39,825 nt of DNA from Clostridiales bacterium (lineage in GTDB: Bacteria > Bacillota > Clostridia > Oscillospirales > UBA644). How positions within the stretch are numbered: position 1 is the first letter of the stretch; every line of letters begins with the position of its first letter. The position numbers and the translations under genes were made by a program. Shown here piece after piece: positions 26,071 to 35,412 of the stretch. The stretch covers positions 1 to 39,825 of the forward strand of contig QAKR01000055.1 of NCBI GenBank assembly GCA_003343705.1, in the 5' to 3' direction. The notes under the pieces are model-generated. The model made no database searches, was not told the DNA's origin, and saw nothing but the letters and a program-made list of their open reading frames with translations.

Positions 26071-26582
26071 GCATACAGCAGTTAGCTGATCTAAATTTTC
26101 TTAATACCGGGGAAATAGCTTTTGAAAAAGAATCCGGTGGTTACCTCAAGATGACATATGGCGACAATGAATATTCAAAAATTAAATTCAGCCGAGTTTT
26201 ACCGTATAAAATGCCAGAGAGTTATATATGTATATTAGATAAAGACGGCAAAGAAATTGGTATTATAAAAGAATTAAATGAACTGGATAAAACAAATGAA
26301 ATTTTAGTCAGGGAGCAGATAAACAGATTATACTACTGCCCCACTGTGTTGAAAATTATATCTGTTAAAGAAAAAATGGGATATATGTACTTTGAAGTTA
26401 TAACGGCAGCCGGTAAACGAAATTTCGCAATTAAAGATCCTTCTCGAAATATAAGGTTTATCGACCCTGACGTAAAAAAAGAAGTTCAGATTTCAGACGT
26501 TGACGGAAATCGATATAAGATAGAAGATTTCTGCACATTCCATAAAGCAGGCAGAAAAAAAATTGAGGCTTATCTGATATGA
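26067..26582 (+). CDS. DUF1854-family protein
   Basis: 171 residues, soluble, no signal peptide or membrane helix. The C-terminal block SDVDGNRYKIEDF (143-155) and the central pattern with REQINRLYYCP and FEVITAAGKRNFAIKD match the DUF1854 family as I know it. Function is undefined; members are typically next to ABC exporters. It overlaps both neighbours by four bases (ATGA at each end), so it is made in step with the two ABC subunits and may be a third, cytoplasmic component or a regulator of the transporter. Confidence 0.88.
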   Translation: MSIQQLADLNFLNTGEIAFEKESGGYLKMTYGDNEYSKIKFSRVLPYKMPESYICILDKDGKEIGIIKELNELDKTNEILVREQINRLYYCPTVLKIISVKEKMGYMYFEVITAAGKRNFAIKDPSRNIRFIDPDVKKEVQISDVDGNRYKIEDFCTFHKAGRKKIEAYLI

Positions 26583-28777
26583 ATAAATTATATGAAGCAA
26601 CATTTGACATTGACGATGATGGGGTTTTCTGCAACGGTAACATTATTGTAACTGATGAAATTCTAACTGTAAATACAGGAGATATAAAAGAACTTTGTTA
26701 CAATTTAAGCGAAATCAACGAATTAGTTATTTCATCACAAATAGGATGCTCAACACTTGAAGTAAAATTAAAAAATGAGAGTATTGCATATCTCTGCAGA
26801 TTCACACAAAGCTGTTTAAAAACAGTTTCCGAATTTGTTATAGCAGTAAATTATTATATAAATACAGGTAAATACATTCCGCTGAATAAAGAACATGCCA
26901 TTTGCGAAAAATGCGGCCAACCAATTGTTAATGAATTGGATTTTTGTATTAAGTGCTCAAAAAAAGGCTCTATTCTAAAAAAGTTTTTCTCAATCAGTAA
27001 AAAATTTTTACCTGGTTTATTGTTTTGTGGATTGATTACATTAACAAGCAAAGTCTTTTTATTAATCGTTCCGTATTTAAACAGAGTTTTAGTTGACGAT
27101 TATCTTATTAAAGCGCAGGATCAAAGCTATGGAGCTGAAAACCCAATCAAAATAATACTTTTTCTTTGCGTAGCCATGCTGCTTTGTTATATATTGATGC
27201 GCTTTTTTGACGTGATGGCAACTCTGCTCAGGAACAGGCTGACAAGTAAATTCACTAACGACCTCAGGGTTAAACTTTATACAAAAATTCAAATGCTCTC
27301 CATGAGTTCCGTTTCAAGACGTACAACAGGAGATCTTATAAAGCGTGTTTCCGGTGATACAGCTGAAGTTATAGGTTTTATCAATCGCACAGCTGTTTAT
27401 TTAATTGAAGCATCAGCTCTGTTTATCGGTAGTTTTATTTATCTGTTAATAACAAGGCCGATGTTTGCTCTATTTGTCTTTCTTCCGATTCCGTTTGTTT
27501 TTTTCGCAATATCACGGCTTAGAACTTTTATTAACAGATGCTACGAAAAGCAATGGGTTGCTTCATCACGGGCAAACGGCATTTTACATGATATTATAAG
27601 CGGAATACGTGTTGTAAAAGCTTTTGGTACTGAAGAGAATGAAATAAATAAATTTAAAAAAGCAGAGTCTAAAGTTACCGAAATAGCTATAAGAAATGAA
27701 CGAATATGGTCAATATTATTTCCCATAATAGGATTTCTCTTAACTTGTAGTGAATTTTTAGTATTATATTTTGGAGGCCAATCGGTTTTAGGAAACTATA
27801 GTTCAGGAAACCCAATGACTATTGGGGAGCTAATGCAGATAATGACATATATCACACTTATTTACTCTCAGATGAGATGGATGACATATCTTCCCCGTGA
27901 TTTTGCTAGGGCTACAACAAGTATGGCAAAAATCAACGATATTATGGATGAAAAGATTGAAATAGAAAGTTGTGAAAATGCACAGACCCCGGTTATACAA
28001 GGTAATATTTCTTTTAAAAATACGACATTCGGATATAAAGCATACGAACCAATAATTAAGAACATTACACTAGATATAACAAAAGGAGAGATGGTTGGTA
28101 TAGTAGGATACTCCGGTGTTGGTAAAACAACACTGATAAACTTGATTATGCGTCTTTATGATGTCAACACAGGAGAGCTTAATATAGATAATATTAATAT
28201 AAAAAATATTTCTAAAAAAACTCTAAACGAAAGTATAGGGGTTGTTTTCCAGGAAACGTTTCTGTTCGCAGGATCCATTTACGAGAACTTGCTTTATGCA
28301 AATCCGAAAGCTTCGCCCGAAGATATAATTGCAGCAGCACAAACAGCCAATGCCCATGAGTTTATTATCCGATTACCTGATGCTTACAATACAATTATCG
28401 GTGAAAACGGATACACCCTTTCCGGAGGAGAAAGGCAGCGAATTGCTATTGCCAGAGCGGTGCTTCGAAACCCGGCAATTCTTATTCTAGACGAAGCAAC
28501 CTCAAGCCTTGACACTGAAACTGAAAGTAAAATACAAGAAGCACTTCAACGGTTAATTAAAGGTAGAACAACCATTGCAATAGCACATAGATTATCAACC
28601 CTACGTAACGCTAATAGACTTATTGTTATGGATAAGGGTAGCATTGCAGAACAAGGCACACATAAAGATCTACTTCAACAAAAGGGAATATATTATAATT
28701 TAGTTATGGCACAAAAACAAACTACAAAAATGGCTGATGTAAATCAAATAATTGAAAAAGAAAGAATTCTGTGTTAG
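26579..28777 (+). CDS. ABC exporter with N-terminal domain and zinc ribbon, second subunit
   Basis: 732 residues with the same order as the first ABC protein. A strand-rich N-terminal domain of about 100 residues ends in a helix, followed by a zinc ribbon (Cys109, 112, 123, 126), six membrane helices (about 145-440) and an ATPase. Walker A is GYSGVGKTT 510-518, signature LSGGE 614-618, D638-E639 and H670. Both ATPase sites of the presumed heterodimer look catalytically competent, unlike many heterodimeric exporters with one degenerate site. The N-terminal domains of the two subunits differ strongly in sequence but share layout. A terminator follows. Confidence 0.93.
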   Translation: MNKLYEATFDIDDDGVFCNGNIIVTDEILTVNTGDIKELCYNLSEINELVISSQIGCSTLEVKLKNESIAYLCRFTQSCLKTVSEFVIAVNYYINTGKYIPLNKEHAICEKCGQPIVNELDFCIKCSKKGSILKKFFSISKKFLPGLLFCGLITLTSKVFLLIVPYLNRVLVDDYLIKAQDQSYGAENPIKIILFLCVAMLLCYILMRFFDVMATLLRNRLTSKFTNDLRVKLYTKIQMLSMSSVSRRTTGDLIKRVSGDTAEVIGFINRTAVYLIEASALFIGSFIYLLITRPMFALFVFLPIPFVFFAISRLRTFINRCYEKQWVASSRANGILHDIISGIRVVKAFGTEENEINKFKKAESKVTEIAIRNERIWSILFPIIGFLLTCSEFLVLYFGGQSVLGNYSSGNPMTIGELMQIMTYITLIYSQMRWMTYLPRDFARATTSMAKINDIMDEKIEIESCENAQTPVIQGNISFKNTTFGYKAYEPIIKNITLDITKGEMVGIVGYSGVGKTTLINLIMRLYDVNTGELNIDNINIKNISKKTLNESIGVVFQETFLFAGSIYENLLYANPKASPEDIIAAAQTANAHEFIIRLPDAYNTIIGENGYTLSGGERQRIAIARAVLRNPAILILDEATSSLDTETESKIQEALQRLIKGRTTIAIAHRLSTLRNANRLIVMDKGSIAEQGTHKDLLQQKGIYYNLVMAQKQTTKMADVNQIIEKERILC

Positions 28778-28787
28778 AAAATATAAT

Positions 28788-28830
28788 AAACATGCCCGCT
28801 AATAAAATATATCTGTGGGCATGTTTGCTT
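28788..28830 (+). terminator. Terminator after the DUF1854 ABC operon
   Basis: AAACATGCCC (28788-28797) pairs perfectly with GGGCATGTTT (28817-28826) around a 19-base loop and is followed by T-rich sequence. Confidence 0.7.
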
Positions 28831-28885
28831 TATAAATTTTTATTTTGTAATAATTACATATGTTTGACATTTTATAATGTTTATA

Positions 28886-28914
28886 TTGACATATATAATA
28901 ATTTTTATTATAAT
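28886..28914 (+). promoter_or_regulatory. Consensus promoter of the second ABC pair
   Basis: TTGACA (28886-28891), 17 bases, TATAAT (28909-28914). Another TTGACA lies at 28864-28869 without a matching -10. Confidence 0.85.
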
Positions 28915-28959
28915 AAGTTACATTAAGCTATTAAAAATATAAATATAAGGGAATAAAAC

Positions 28960-30771
28960 ATGAAAAAAATAAAAAGAGCCATAAGTAATAATTTCTATAT
29001 GCTGAAATTATTACACAGCGTTGCACCTTCAAAAATATATTTTAATATATTGATGACTTTATGGGGTTGTGTTTTAAGAATAATAAAAAGAGTTTTTGTA
29101 ATAAAAGCGATCATAACCGCACTTGAAACAGGGCAGGATTATTGGATGGTTGTTTTTATAATAATCGGTGTGTTTTTCTTTAATATAATAACGGATTTTA
29201 CAATAAATATTTATGATACATTTTATCTGCCGCGTATTGATATTGAAATAAACAGAAAACTACTTAAAATGTTTTATAAAAAATCTTCTCAAATAGATAT
29301 TTCATGTTTTGAATCCCCGGAGTATTTTGATAAATATGTCAGGGCGGGCAGCGCAATTGCAACAAAAGCAAACTCCGCCTTGCACTTTTTTTGCGACATT
29401 ATAAGATGCGTATTTATGACCTTTTCGGTCTCGTTTATTCTATTTGAAATCGATCCGTTTTTAATCTTTTTCGGATTAACCCCCTTGATTTATTCTATAT
29501 TTTTTGAAGGCAGAAGAAATAAATTCAATTACAAATGTCGTAAACAAGATTCCAAAATCGGAAGAGAATCAGATTACATACAGAGAACTTTTTATTTACA
29601 GGACTTTGCAAAAGAACTAAGACTTACAAATGTATTTACTGTCTTGCATGAAAAATATAATGCTGTTATGGAAAAGATGCGCGACCTTATAAAGAAGAGA
29701 TTCCCTGCACAATTAGGTTTTGAATTATCACAAAGATTTCTTGTGCAGGTTATTGTCGGATTGGGCACACAGTTTTATGCATCTTTTCTTGCGATTGTTA
29801 AAAAGAGCATAATGCTTAGTGACTATGCTGTTGTTACAAGCCTTGTATGGGAAATTTCAGTTTCTTTAGGTTATCTCGGTGGTGTAATACAAAGCTTTTT
29901 ATATAATGCTCTTTATATAGAGGATATAAGAACATTTTTTGAAGCAGAACCCAAGATAGGGTTAAACGAAAACGGAATTGAAGCCCCTAAAGATGAATTA
30001 ATTTTAAGGCTTGAAAATGTAAGCTTCAAATATGAATGTGCTGAAAATTATTGCCTTGAAAACATAAATCTTGAAATAAAACCAAAAGAAAAAATCGCTA
30101 TTGTAGGAAATAATGGGGCAGGTAAAACCACCCTTGTAAAACTTATTATGCGGCTTTATGATACCTGTGGCGGAAAAATCACATTGAACGGAACAAATAT
30201 TAAGGAATTTAATTTAAATTCTTACAGAAACACTTTTTCAACTATATTTCAGGATCATCAATCTTTTTCTCTTACAATTGCCGAAAACATACTTATGCAT
30301 GAAAAGGCCGACGCCGACAACGATACTGTTACAAACGCATTAAAACAAGCCGGGTTATATGAAAAAGTGAATAATCTTGAGTTAAAAGATGAAACAATTC
30401 TCACCAGGGAATTTGATGATAAAGGTGTTATTCTATCAGGTGGTGAATATCAAAAAATAGCACTTGCAAGGGTTTTTGCTAAAGACAGCGGCATTGTTAT
30501 TTTAGACGAGCCTTCTTCTGCACTTGATCCTCTTGCAGAATATAAGATGTACGAAAATATGATGAAAGCCTGTGAAAATAAGTCAGTTATTTTTATATCT
30601 CACCGCCTTTCGTCTGCCGTTTTAGCAGATAAAGTCTATCTTATTGAAGACGGGATAATAAAAGAACAAGGTTCACATCGGGAACTTATGCAAAAAAATG
30701 GCCGATATGCAGAAATGTTTAATAAACAAGCTGAATATTACATAGAAACGGGGGCTGAAGTGAATGCCTGA
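28960..30771 (+). CDS. ABC half-exporter, first of a paralogous pair
   Basis: 603 residues: an ABC exporter membrane domain (about 20-325) and an ATPase with Walker A GNNGAGKTT at 383-391, an LSGGEYQK signature, ILDEPSSALD and a switch histidine in FISHR. The segment before the signature, LTREFDDKGVI, is shared with the next protein. A conserved ISCFESPEYFDKY segment sits on the first cytoplasmic extension. The type is common in Clostridia, often beside peptide or multidrug clusters, but no precursor peptide or maturation enzyme is visible. Its end overlaps the next gene by eight bases. Substrate is unknown. Confidence 0.92.
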   Translation: MKKIKRAISNNFYMLKLLHSVAPSKIYFNILMTLWGCVLRIIKRVFVIKAIITALETGQDYWMVVFIIIGVFFFNIITDFTINIYDTFYLPRIDIEINRKLLKMFYKKSSQIDISCFESPEYFDKYVRAGSAIATKANSALHFFCDIIRCVFMTFSVSFILFEIDPFLIFFGLTPLIYSIFFEGRRNKFNYKCRKQDSKIGRESDYIQRTFYLQDFAKELRLTNVFTVLHEKYNAVMEKMRDLIKKRFPAQLGFELSQRFLVQVIVGLGTQFYASFLAIVKKSIMLSDYAVVTSLVWEISVSLGYLGGVIQSFLYNALYIEDIRTFFEAEPKIGLNENGIEAPKDELILRLENVSFKYECAENYCLENINLEIKPKEKIAIVGNNGAGKTTLVKLIMRLYDTCGGKITLNGTNIKEFNLNSYRNTFSTIFQDHQSFSLTIAENILMHEKADADNDTVTNALKQAGLYEKVNNLELKDETILTREFDDKGVILSGGEYQKIALARVFAKDSGIVILDEPSSALDPLAEYKMYENMMKACENKSVIFISHRLSSAVLADKVYLIEDGIIKEQGSHRELMQKNGRYAEMFNKQAEYYIETGAEVNA

Positions 30772-32575
30772 AAAGACTTCTTTTAAAACCCTTCGTTATA
30801 ACTTTTATATGGCAAAATTTGTTTTTAAATATATTCCGTCATATGTTGTTGTAACTTTGTTTGATTCTATATTTTTCGGATATGTAAAAACTTGGATTGA
30901 CCTTACTTTTACAAAAGAGATTTTCAATTATATAGAAACTCTTATAAAAGCAAACAATCCTGATTTTGTACCCGTAGCAAAGCTTTTTTTACTTGTTCTT
31001 GCAGTTGAAATTATTAATCATGTGCTTAATATATATCTTACCAACAGATATTATCCGCTTGTAACAAACAGGCTCACAGAAAAAATGCAGATGATTCTCT
31101 ATGACAAAGTCAAAGGCGTTGATTTGTCATGTTACGATGACCCTGAATATTATGATAACTTCGTTTGGTCTATGAAACAATCAGCATCACGCGCAATGGA
31201 ATCCTTTGGATATATCCCCGGTATCATTAAAGTATTATTATCTTTATCCGCAGTAATTTCTGTCATTTATAACCTCGATTGGGTAGCTGTAATTATTGTT
31301 GTGGTTGGTGTTTGTGTACGGTTTATTTCCAATAAAAAACTTATTAAAATTAATTATAAAAAAGATGTGGATATAAACACCGTAGACCGAAAAATCAATT
31401 ATATCAACAGAGTTTTTTATCTTTCGGATTATGCAAAAGAAATTCGATTAAATAACATTACAGATTTAATGCTTAAAAAATTTGATCAAGCTGTTGATGA
31501 ACAAAAAAGAATAACAATGATAAATATTAAAAATAAATTTATCATTAATCTTATTTCATCTTTTTCCATTGACGTTTTTTATCAAGTTGTTTTTTATTTA
31601 ATAATGGCTTACCGTATTGTAATAACTAAAACGTTGACAATCGGCGGAATGATGGTTGTCGAGCAAGCAACAAAAACATTATCAACCAATATAAACAGCT
31701 TTCTTGATACAATTAACAGTATAAAATCAAGCAGCATGTACATTAAAAAATACGTAGATTTTATGAATTATCAGCCTAAAGTTTACGAGAATAAATTTGC
31801 AAAATCCATGACTAATAAGTTTGACTTTCTTTCATTCAAAAATGTATCTTTCAAATATGAAAGCAGCTCTCAATTAATTCTAAAAAATATAAGTTTTGAT
31901 ATTAAGCAAAATGAAAAAATTGCTATTGTAGGGTATAACGGCGCAGGTAAATCTACACTAATAAAACTCATATTAAGGCTTTACGAACCTGAATCAGGCC
32001 AAATATATATAAATGGTGATGAAATTCATAATGTTACAATAGATTCTTACAGAAACAAATTTGCCACTGTTTTTCAGGATTTCAAGCTTTTTTCTATTAC
32101 ATTAGCAGAAAATGTTTTAATGGATAAATACAGCTCTGATAAAGAGCTTAACGTTAAAATTGCGCTTGAAAAAGCTAATTTCAGCAATAAGTTAAACCGT
32201 ATGCCAATGGGCATAAATACCGTTTTAACAAGAGAATTTGACGATGACGGAACAATTCTATCTGGCGGAGAAATGCAGAAAGTGGCAATTGCCAGAACCT
32301 TTGCAAAAGACAAAGAGTTTATAATCATGGATGAACCTTCCAGCGCGTTAGATGCAGATAGCGAATATGAGCTTAATAAAATCATGATGAATTCTGCATT
32401 TAATAAAACCGTTGTTTTTATTTCACACCGCCTTTCTACAACACGTATGGCTGACAGGATTTTAATGATGGAAAAAGGAAGAATAATCGAAAACGGCAGC
32501 CATACAGAGCTCATGGCACAAAACGGCAAATATGCTGAAATGTTTAGAATGCAAGCCGAGAAGTATTTGTGTTGA
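30764..32575 (+). CDS. ABC half-exporter, second of a paralogous pair
   Basis: 603 residues, identical in length to its upstream neighbour and plainly paralogous (NFYM near the N terminus, LSCYDDPEYYDNF, LTREFDDDGTILSGGE). Walker A is GYNGAGKST at 390-398, Walker B ends MDEPSSALD, and the switch is FISHR. Both members keep the catalytic glutamate. The eight-base overlap supports a heterodimer made from one transcript. The pair probably arose by tandem duplication. A shared terminator follows. Confidence 0.92.
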   Translation: MPEKTSFKTLRYNFYMAKFVFKYIPSYVVVTLFDSIFFGYVKTWIDLTFTKEIFNYIETLIKANNPDFVPVAKLFLLVLAVEIINHVLNIYLTNRYYPLVTNRLTEKMQMILYDKVKGVDLSCYDDPEYYDNFVWSMKQSASRAMESFGYIPGIIKVLLSLSAVISVIYNLDWVAVIIVVVGVCVRFISNKKLIKINYKKDVDINTVDRKINYINRVFYLSDYAKEIRLNNITDLMLKKFDQAVDEQKRITMINIKNKFIINLISSFSIDVFYQVVFYLIMAYRIVITKTLTIGGMMVVEQATKTLSTNINSFLDTINSIKSSSMYIKKYVDFMNYQPKVYENKFAKSMTNKFDFLSFKNVSFKYESSSQLILKNISFDIKQNEKIAIVGYNGAGKSTLIKLILRLYEPESGQIYINGDEIHNVTIDSYRNKFATVFQDFKLFSITLAENVLMDKYSSDKELNVKIALEKANFSNKLNRMPMGINTVLTREFDDDGTILSGGEMQKVAIARTFAKDKEFIIMDEPSSALDADSEYELNKIMMNSAFNKTVVFISHRLSTTRMADRILMMEKGRIIENGSHTELMAQNGKYAEMFRMQAEKYLC

Positions 32576-32615
32576 GATGTAAATAAATAACAAATATTAT
32601 AAATTTTAAGTAATA

Positions 32616-32645
32616 AAAAACCTTGAAAACAACTTCAAGGTTTTT
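32616..32645. terminator. Bidirectional terminator between the ABC pair and the CoA operon
   Basis: Perfect 12-base stem (AAAAACCTTGAA and complement, loop AACAAC) with A and T ends, placed between convergent genes. Confidence 0.85.
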
Positions 32646-32678
32646 ATTATACATATTTATAAACTTAAACTAATATTA

Positions 32679-33320
32679 TCATAGTTTTTTATTCATTTTC
32701 ATCTTAAATAAGACTTTACCCATAGCAGCTGTTATAATCCCAGCCACTATCGCTTCGGGTATACCGTTTACAGCCACAACAGTCATAACAGCCCCGTAAA
32801 CCATATCCACTGTAATACTTTTTACATAAGCATAAGAGTCGTGAAAAAGAAAGAAGATAAGGTTCATTACAAGTAAAGTGTTAACCATTGAGCCTACAAT
32901 ACCTGAAACAGATAAGAATACCCAATCCAAACGAAGTTTGTTTTTAGATATTTTCAACAACAATTTATATACATAATAAGGCACGATACCTACTAAAATA
33001 CGCGGAATGAAACAAATAATCAGCGAAAGCCAACTGCCGCTGTCGGTTCCGGGAACAGGGATTAAAGGAGAAAACACAAACGATAAAACAGCCGGAGAAA
33101 TAGTATTGGATATTAAGCTTGTCAACCCGAACAATGCCCCTAACCCGGCACCGATTTTAGGCCCCAACAATATTGAACCTATAATAACGGGTATATGTAT
33201 AATTGTGGCTTTAATAAACCCAAGTTGTATAAATCCTATGGGAGTAAAAGCTAAAATTAAAATAATAGCAATAAATATTGCGGTAATTACAAGAGTATAA
33301 TAAAACGATTTACTTTTCAT
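32679..33320 (-). CDS. panT: ECF transporter S component, probably pantothenate-specific (PanT)
   Basis: 213 residues with about six membrane helices and the start pattern of ECF substrate-binding subunits (a first helix, then the IIHIPVIIGSILLGPKIGAGLG region, residues about 40-60). That IHIPVI-GPxxG segment is typical of PanT-like S components. It would bind a vitamin and work with shared EcfA/EcfT proteins encoded elsewhere. Its start immediately follows the coaX stop, so genome context strongly suggests pantothenate as the substrate. It is the last gene of the TetR-coaB-coaC-coaX operon. Confidence 0.85.
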   Translation of the reverse strand: MKSKSFYYTLVITAIFIAIILILAFTPIGFIQLGFIKATIIHIPVIIGSILLGPKIGAGLGALFGLTSLISNTISPAVLSFVFSPLIPVPGTDSGSWLSLIICFIPRILVGIVPYYVYKLLLKISKNKLRLDWVFLSVSGIVGSMVNTLLVMNLIFFLFHDSYAYVKSITVDMVYGAVMTVVAVNGIPEAIVAGIITAAMGKVLFKMKMNKKL

Positions 33321-34076
33321 TTATTTTTCTTCCTTTTTATTTTTATTATATAAGCTGTAAAGCCCTTGTATAAGCAAGTTTGGTTCTAATATAATATTTG
33401 TATTACAGGCTTGTGCAATAAATGATGCATTTCCGCCTGTCATATACACATCTGCATCTTCCTGCAAAAATTCTTTTATTCGAGCTGACATTGAATCAAC
33501 CATTGTCGCGTTCCCGTATACAGCGCCCGAAAGCAAACAATCTGCCGTATTTTGACCAAGCAGCGGCGGTAAAGCCAAAGGATCCTTATACTCAGGTAGT
33601 TGTGCTGTGTTTTGAGATAAAGAAATTAAACCCATTTTTACGCCCGGTAAAATCGCCCCGCCTAAAAAGAATCCACGGCTATTTACAACATTAATTGTAG
33701 TAGCTGTCCCAAAATCATATACAATTCCTGCTTTTCCGGTTTTATCAAATACAGCTTCGCTAACTGCAATCCGGTCACTGCCTAAAAATTTTTTATCATA
33801 CAACGATAAATCTATGCTCATATGCATATCGGAATTAACAACAATAGGCTTTATATTAAACATTTCATAAATAGCACTTGTAATAGTCCCCGTTAACGCC
33901 GGAACAACAGATGATATAATGACCCCTCCTGGGATTTTACACCGTAAAAAATCATTAACAACATCTTTAAAATTATCACTTACTCTTAAGTCAGCAACAG
34001 GGTAACGATATACAGTTTTTTCGTCATCACAAGCAATCATAAAGTTGGTGTTACCTATATTTATTGCCAAAATCAT
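33321..34076 (-). CDS. coaX: Type III pantothenate kinase
   Basis: CoaX, 251 residues, phosphorylates pantothenate in the first step of CoA synthesis; cytosolic, ASKHA fold. Visible motifs are NIGNTNF at 6-12 (phosphate loop), GSDR at 99-102, catalytic Asp121 in DFGTATT and GGAILPGVKMGL at 139-150. The length matches the family. It lies 11 bases after coaC and abuts panT, so vitamin uptake and the kinase are made together. Confidence 0.96.
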   Translation of the reverse strand: MILAINIGNTNFMIACDDEKTVYRYPVADLRVSDNFKDVVNDFLRCKIPGGVIISSVVPALTGTITSAIYEMFNIKPIVVNSDMHMSIDLSLYDKKFLGSDRIAVSEAVFDKTGKAGIVYDFGTATTINVVNSRGFFLGGAILPGVKMGLISLSQNTAQLPEYKDPLALPPLLGQNTADCLLSGAVYGNATMVDSMSARIKEFLQEDADVYMTGGNASFIAQACNTNIILEPNLLIQGLYSLYNKNKKEEK

Positions 34077-34087
34077 TTAGACGCACC

Positions 34088-34633
34088 CTATTTTTCGTTC
34101 AACAGACATTTATTTACTGCTTCAATAATTTTCTCTATGTCTGCCAAAGCTCCCTTTCCTATGTCGCCACAAGCTAAAACTGATTCTTTAGGTTCAATAA
34201 TCCCTATACCTCTGGCTTTAAGCTTTGATATGTTTTCACAAACCGCAGTATTCTCATACATTCGTGTGTTCATTGCAGGGGCAATAAGCACTGGGGTGTT
34301 TGATATTGCTAAAAACAGTGAAGTCAACATATCATCGGCAATACCGTTTGCAAGTTTGCCTATTATGTTGGCTGTGGCAGGAGCAACCAGTATTAAATCA
34401 GCTTTTTGTGCTAAAGTTATATGTTTTACCTCTTCCGGGCAATCCTCCTGAAATACATCGGTATAAACATTGTTTTTTGTCAAAGTCTGAAAAGTAAGCG
34501 GAGAAATAAACTTTGTTGCAGCATTTGTCATAACTACGTTTACACAATGCCCTGCTTTTATCAGGCAGCTTGTTATATCCGCCGCTTTATATGCGGCAAT
34601 ACTACCTGTCACACCGATAACTATATTTTTCAT
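34088..34633 (-). CDS. coaC: Phosphopantothenoylcysteine decarboxylase, stand-alone
   Basis: 181 residues of the HFCD flavoprotein family, here separate from CoaB rather than the usual CoaBC fusion. FMN-binding GVTGSIAAYK is at 8-17, the active-site His at 71, the substrate clamp PAMN at 119-122 and the catalytic Cys at 155 (LACGDIGKG). It decarboxylates phosphopantothenoylcysteine to phosphopantetheine. Its start overlaps coaB by four bases, which compensates for the lack of fusion by coupled translation. Confidence 0.93.
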   Translation of the reverse strand: MKNIVIGVTGSIAAYKAADITSCLIKAGHCVNVVMTNAATKFISPLTFQTLTKNNVYTDVFQEDCPEEVKHITLAQKADLILVAPATANIIGKLANGIADDMLTSLFLAISNTPVLIAPAMNTRMYENTAVCENISKLKARGIGIIEPKESVLACGDIGKGALADIEKIIEAVNKCLLNEK

Positions 34634-35412
34634 ATGCTATTTTCCTTCCCATATTTTTTTATAACTTTAACAGCAATCGCTTTTGCAATCTCCTCTTTTG
34701 TTGTTAATCTTTTATATGTTTTGTCCGAGCTAATTAAAAATCCTGTATGAGAACTCTCAGTAATATAACAGAGATCGTTTGCCAACACAAAATCACAGTT
34801 ATTTTTATCCATTAATTTGTAAGCAGCATCTAACAACTGAGCTTGTTTAACATTGCTTAATAATTTAAAACCTACTAATATCGTGGATGGGTGTATCTTT
34901 TTTATTAAGCTGATAATCTTAGGGGTTTTATGCATAAACAGCGTTAGGTTTTCATAATCGGAATTTATTTTATTAGCCTGATTGTTTTTAGAACATTCTA
35001 ATATAGTATCAAAGATAATCTTATCTAACGAAGCTGTTTCAGATTTAATTATCTCATTTTTTTTCAAGGTTTCTGCTACCCTTATGGCTATATTTTCAAT
35101 AGTACTTGTTCCCTGAACTGAATAATCGCTCACAGCCATTGCATGAATAACAGCATCAGGTTTATTTTCAGATAAAACGCTTTCTAATTCATTTTGTAAA
35201 TCATTTACGCTGCTTACAGTTATTATTTCACAACAAGGAATATCGGGTTTTATGGCAGATTGGGAGCAGATATATATAATTTCTGAATTCGGATTAAGTT
35301 CATAAAAAGCTTTTGCAATTAAACTGCCAAGCTTTCCTGTTGAACTATTTTTTATAGCTCTTACATCATCTATTTTTTCCGTTGTTCCACCGGAAGTTAT
35401 TACTATTTTCAA
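34630..35412 (-). CDS. coaB: Phosphopantothenate-cysteine ligase, stand-alone
   Basis: 260 residues matching the C-terminal half of CoaBC: ITSGGTTEKIDDVR near the N terminus with Asn-Ser-Ser-Thr-Gly-Lys (22-27), and AMAVSDYSV in the middle. It joins cysteine to 4'-phosphopantothenate. The segment after DYSV diverges more than usual from the bacterial CTP-dependent form, so the nucleotide used is uncertain. The start is a TTG placed directly after the TetR stop, with AAAGGA about ten bases upstream. Confidence 0.88.
   Translation of the reverse strand: MKIVITSGGTTEKIDDVRAIKNSSTGKLGSLIAKAFYELNPNSEIIYICSQSAIKPDIPCCEIITVSSVNDLQNELESVLSENKPDAVIHAMAVSDYSVQGTSTIENIAIRVAETLKKNEIIKSETASLDKIIFDTILECSKNNQANKINSDYENLTLFMHKTPKIISLIKKIHPSTILVGFKLLSNVKQAQLLDAAYKLMDKNNCDFVLANDLCYITESSHTGFLISSDKTYKRLTTKEEIAKAIAVKVIKKYGKENSI

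Noticed and set aside
28778..28959. Hidden peptide precursor gene between the two ABC operons
   Set aside because: The stretch is filled by a terminator and a consensus promoter and shows no short frame with a ribosome site.
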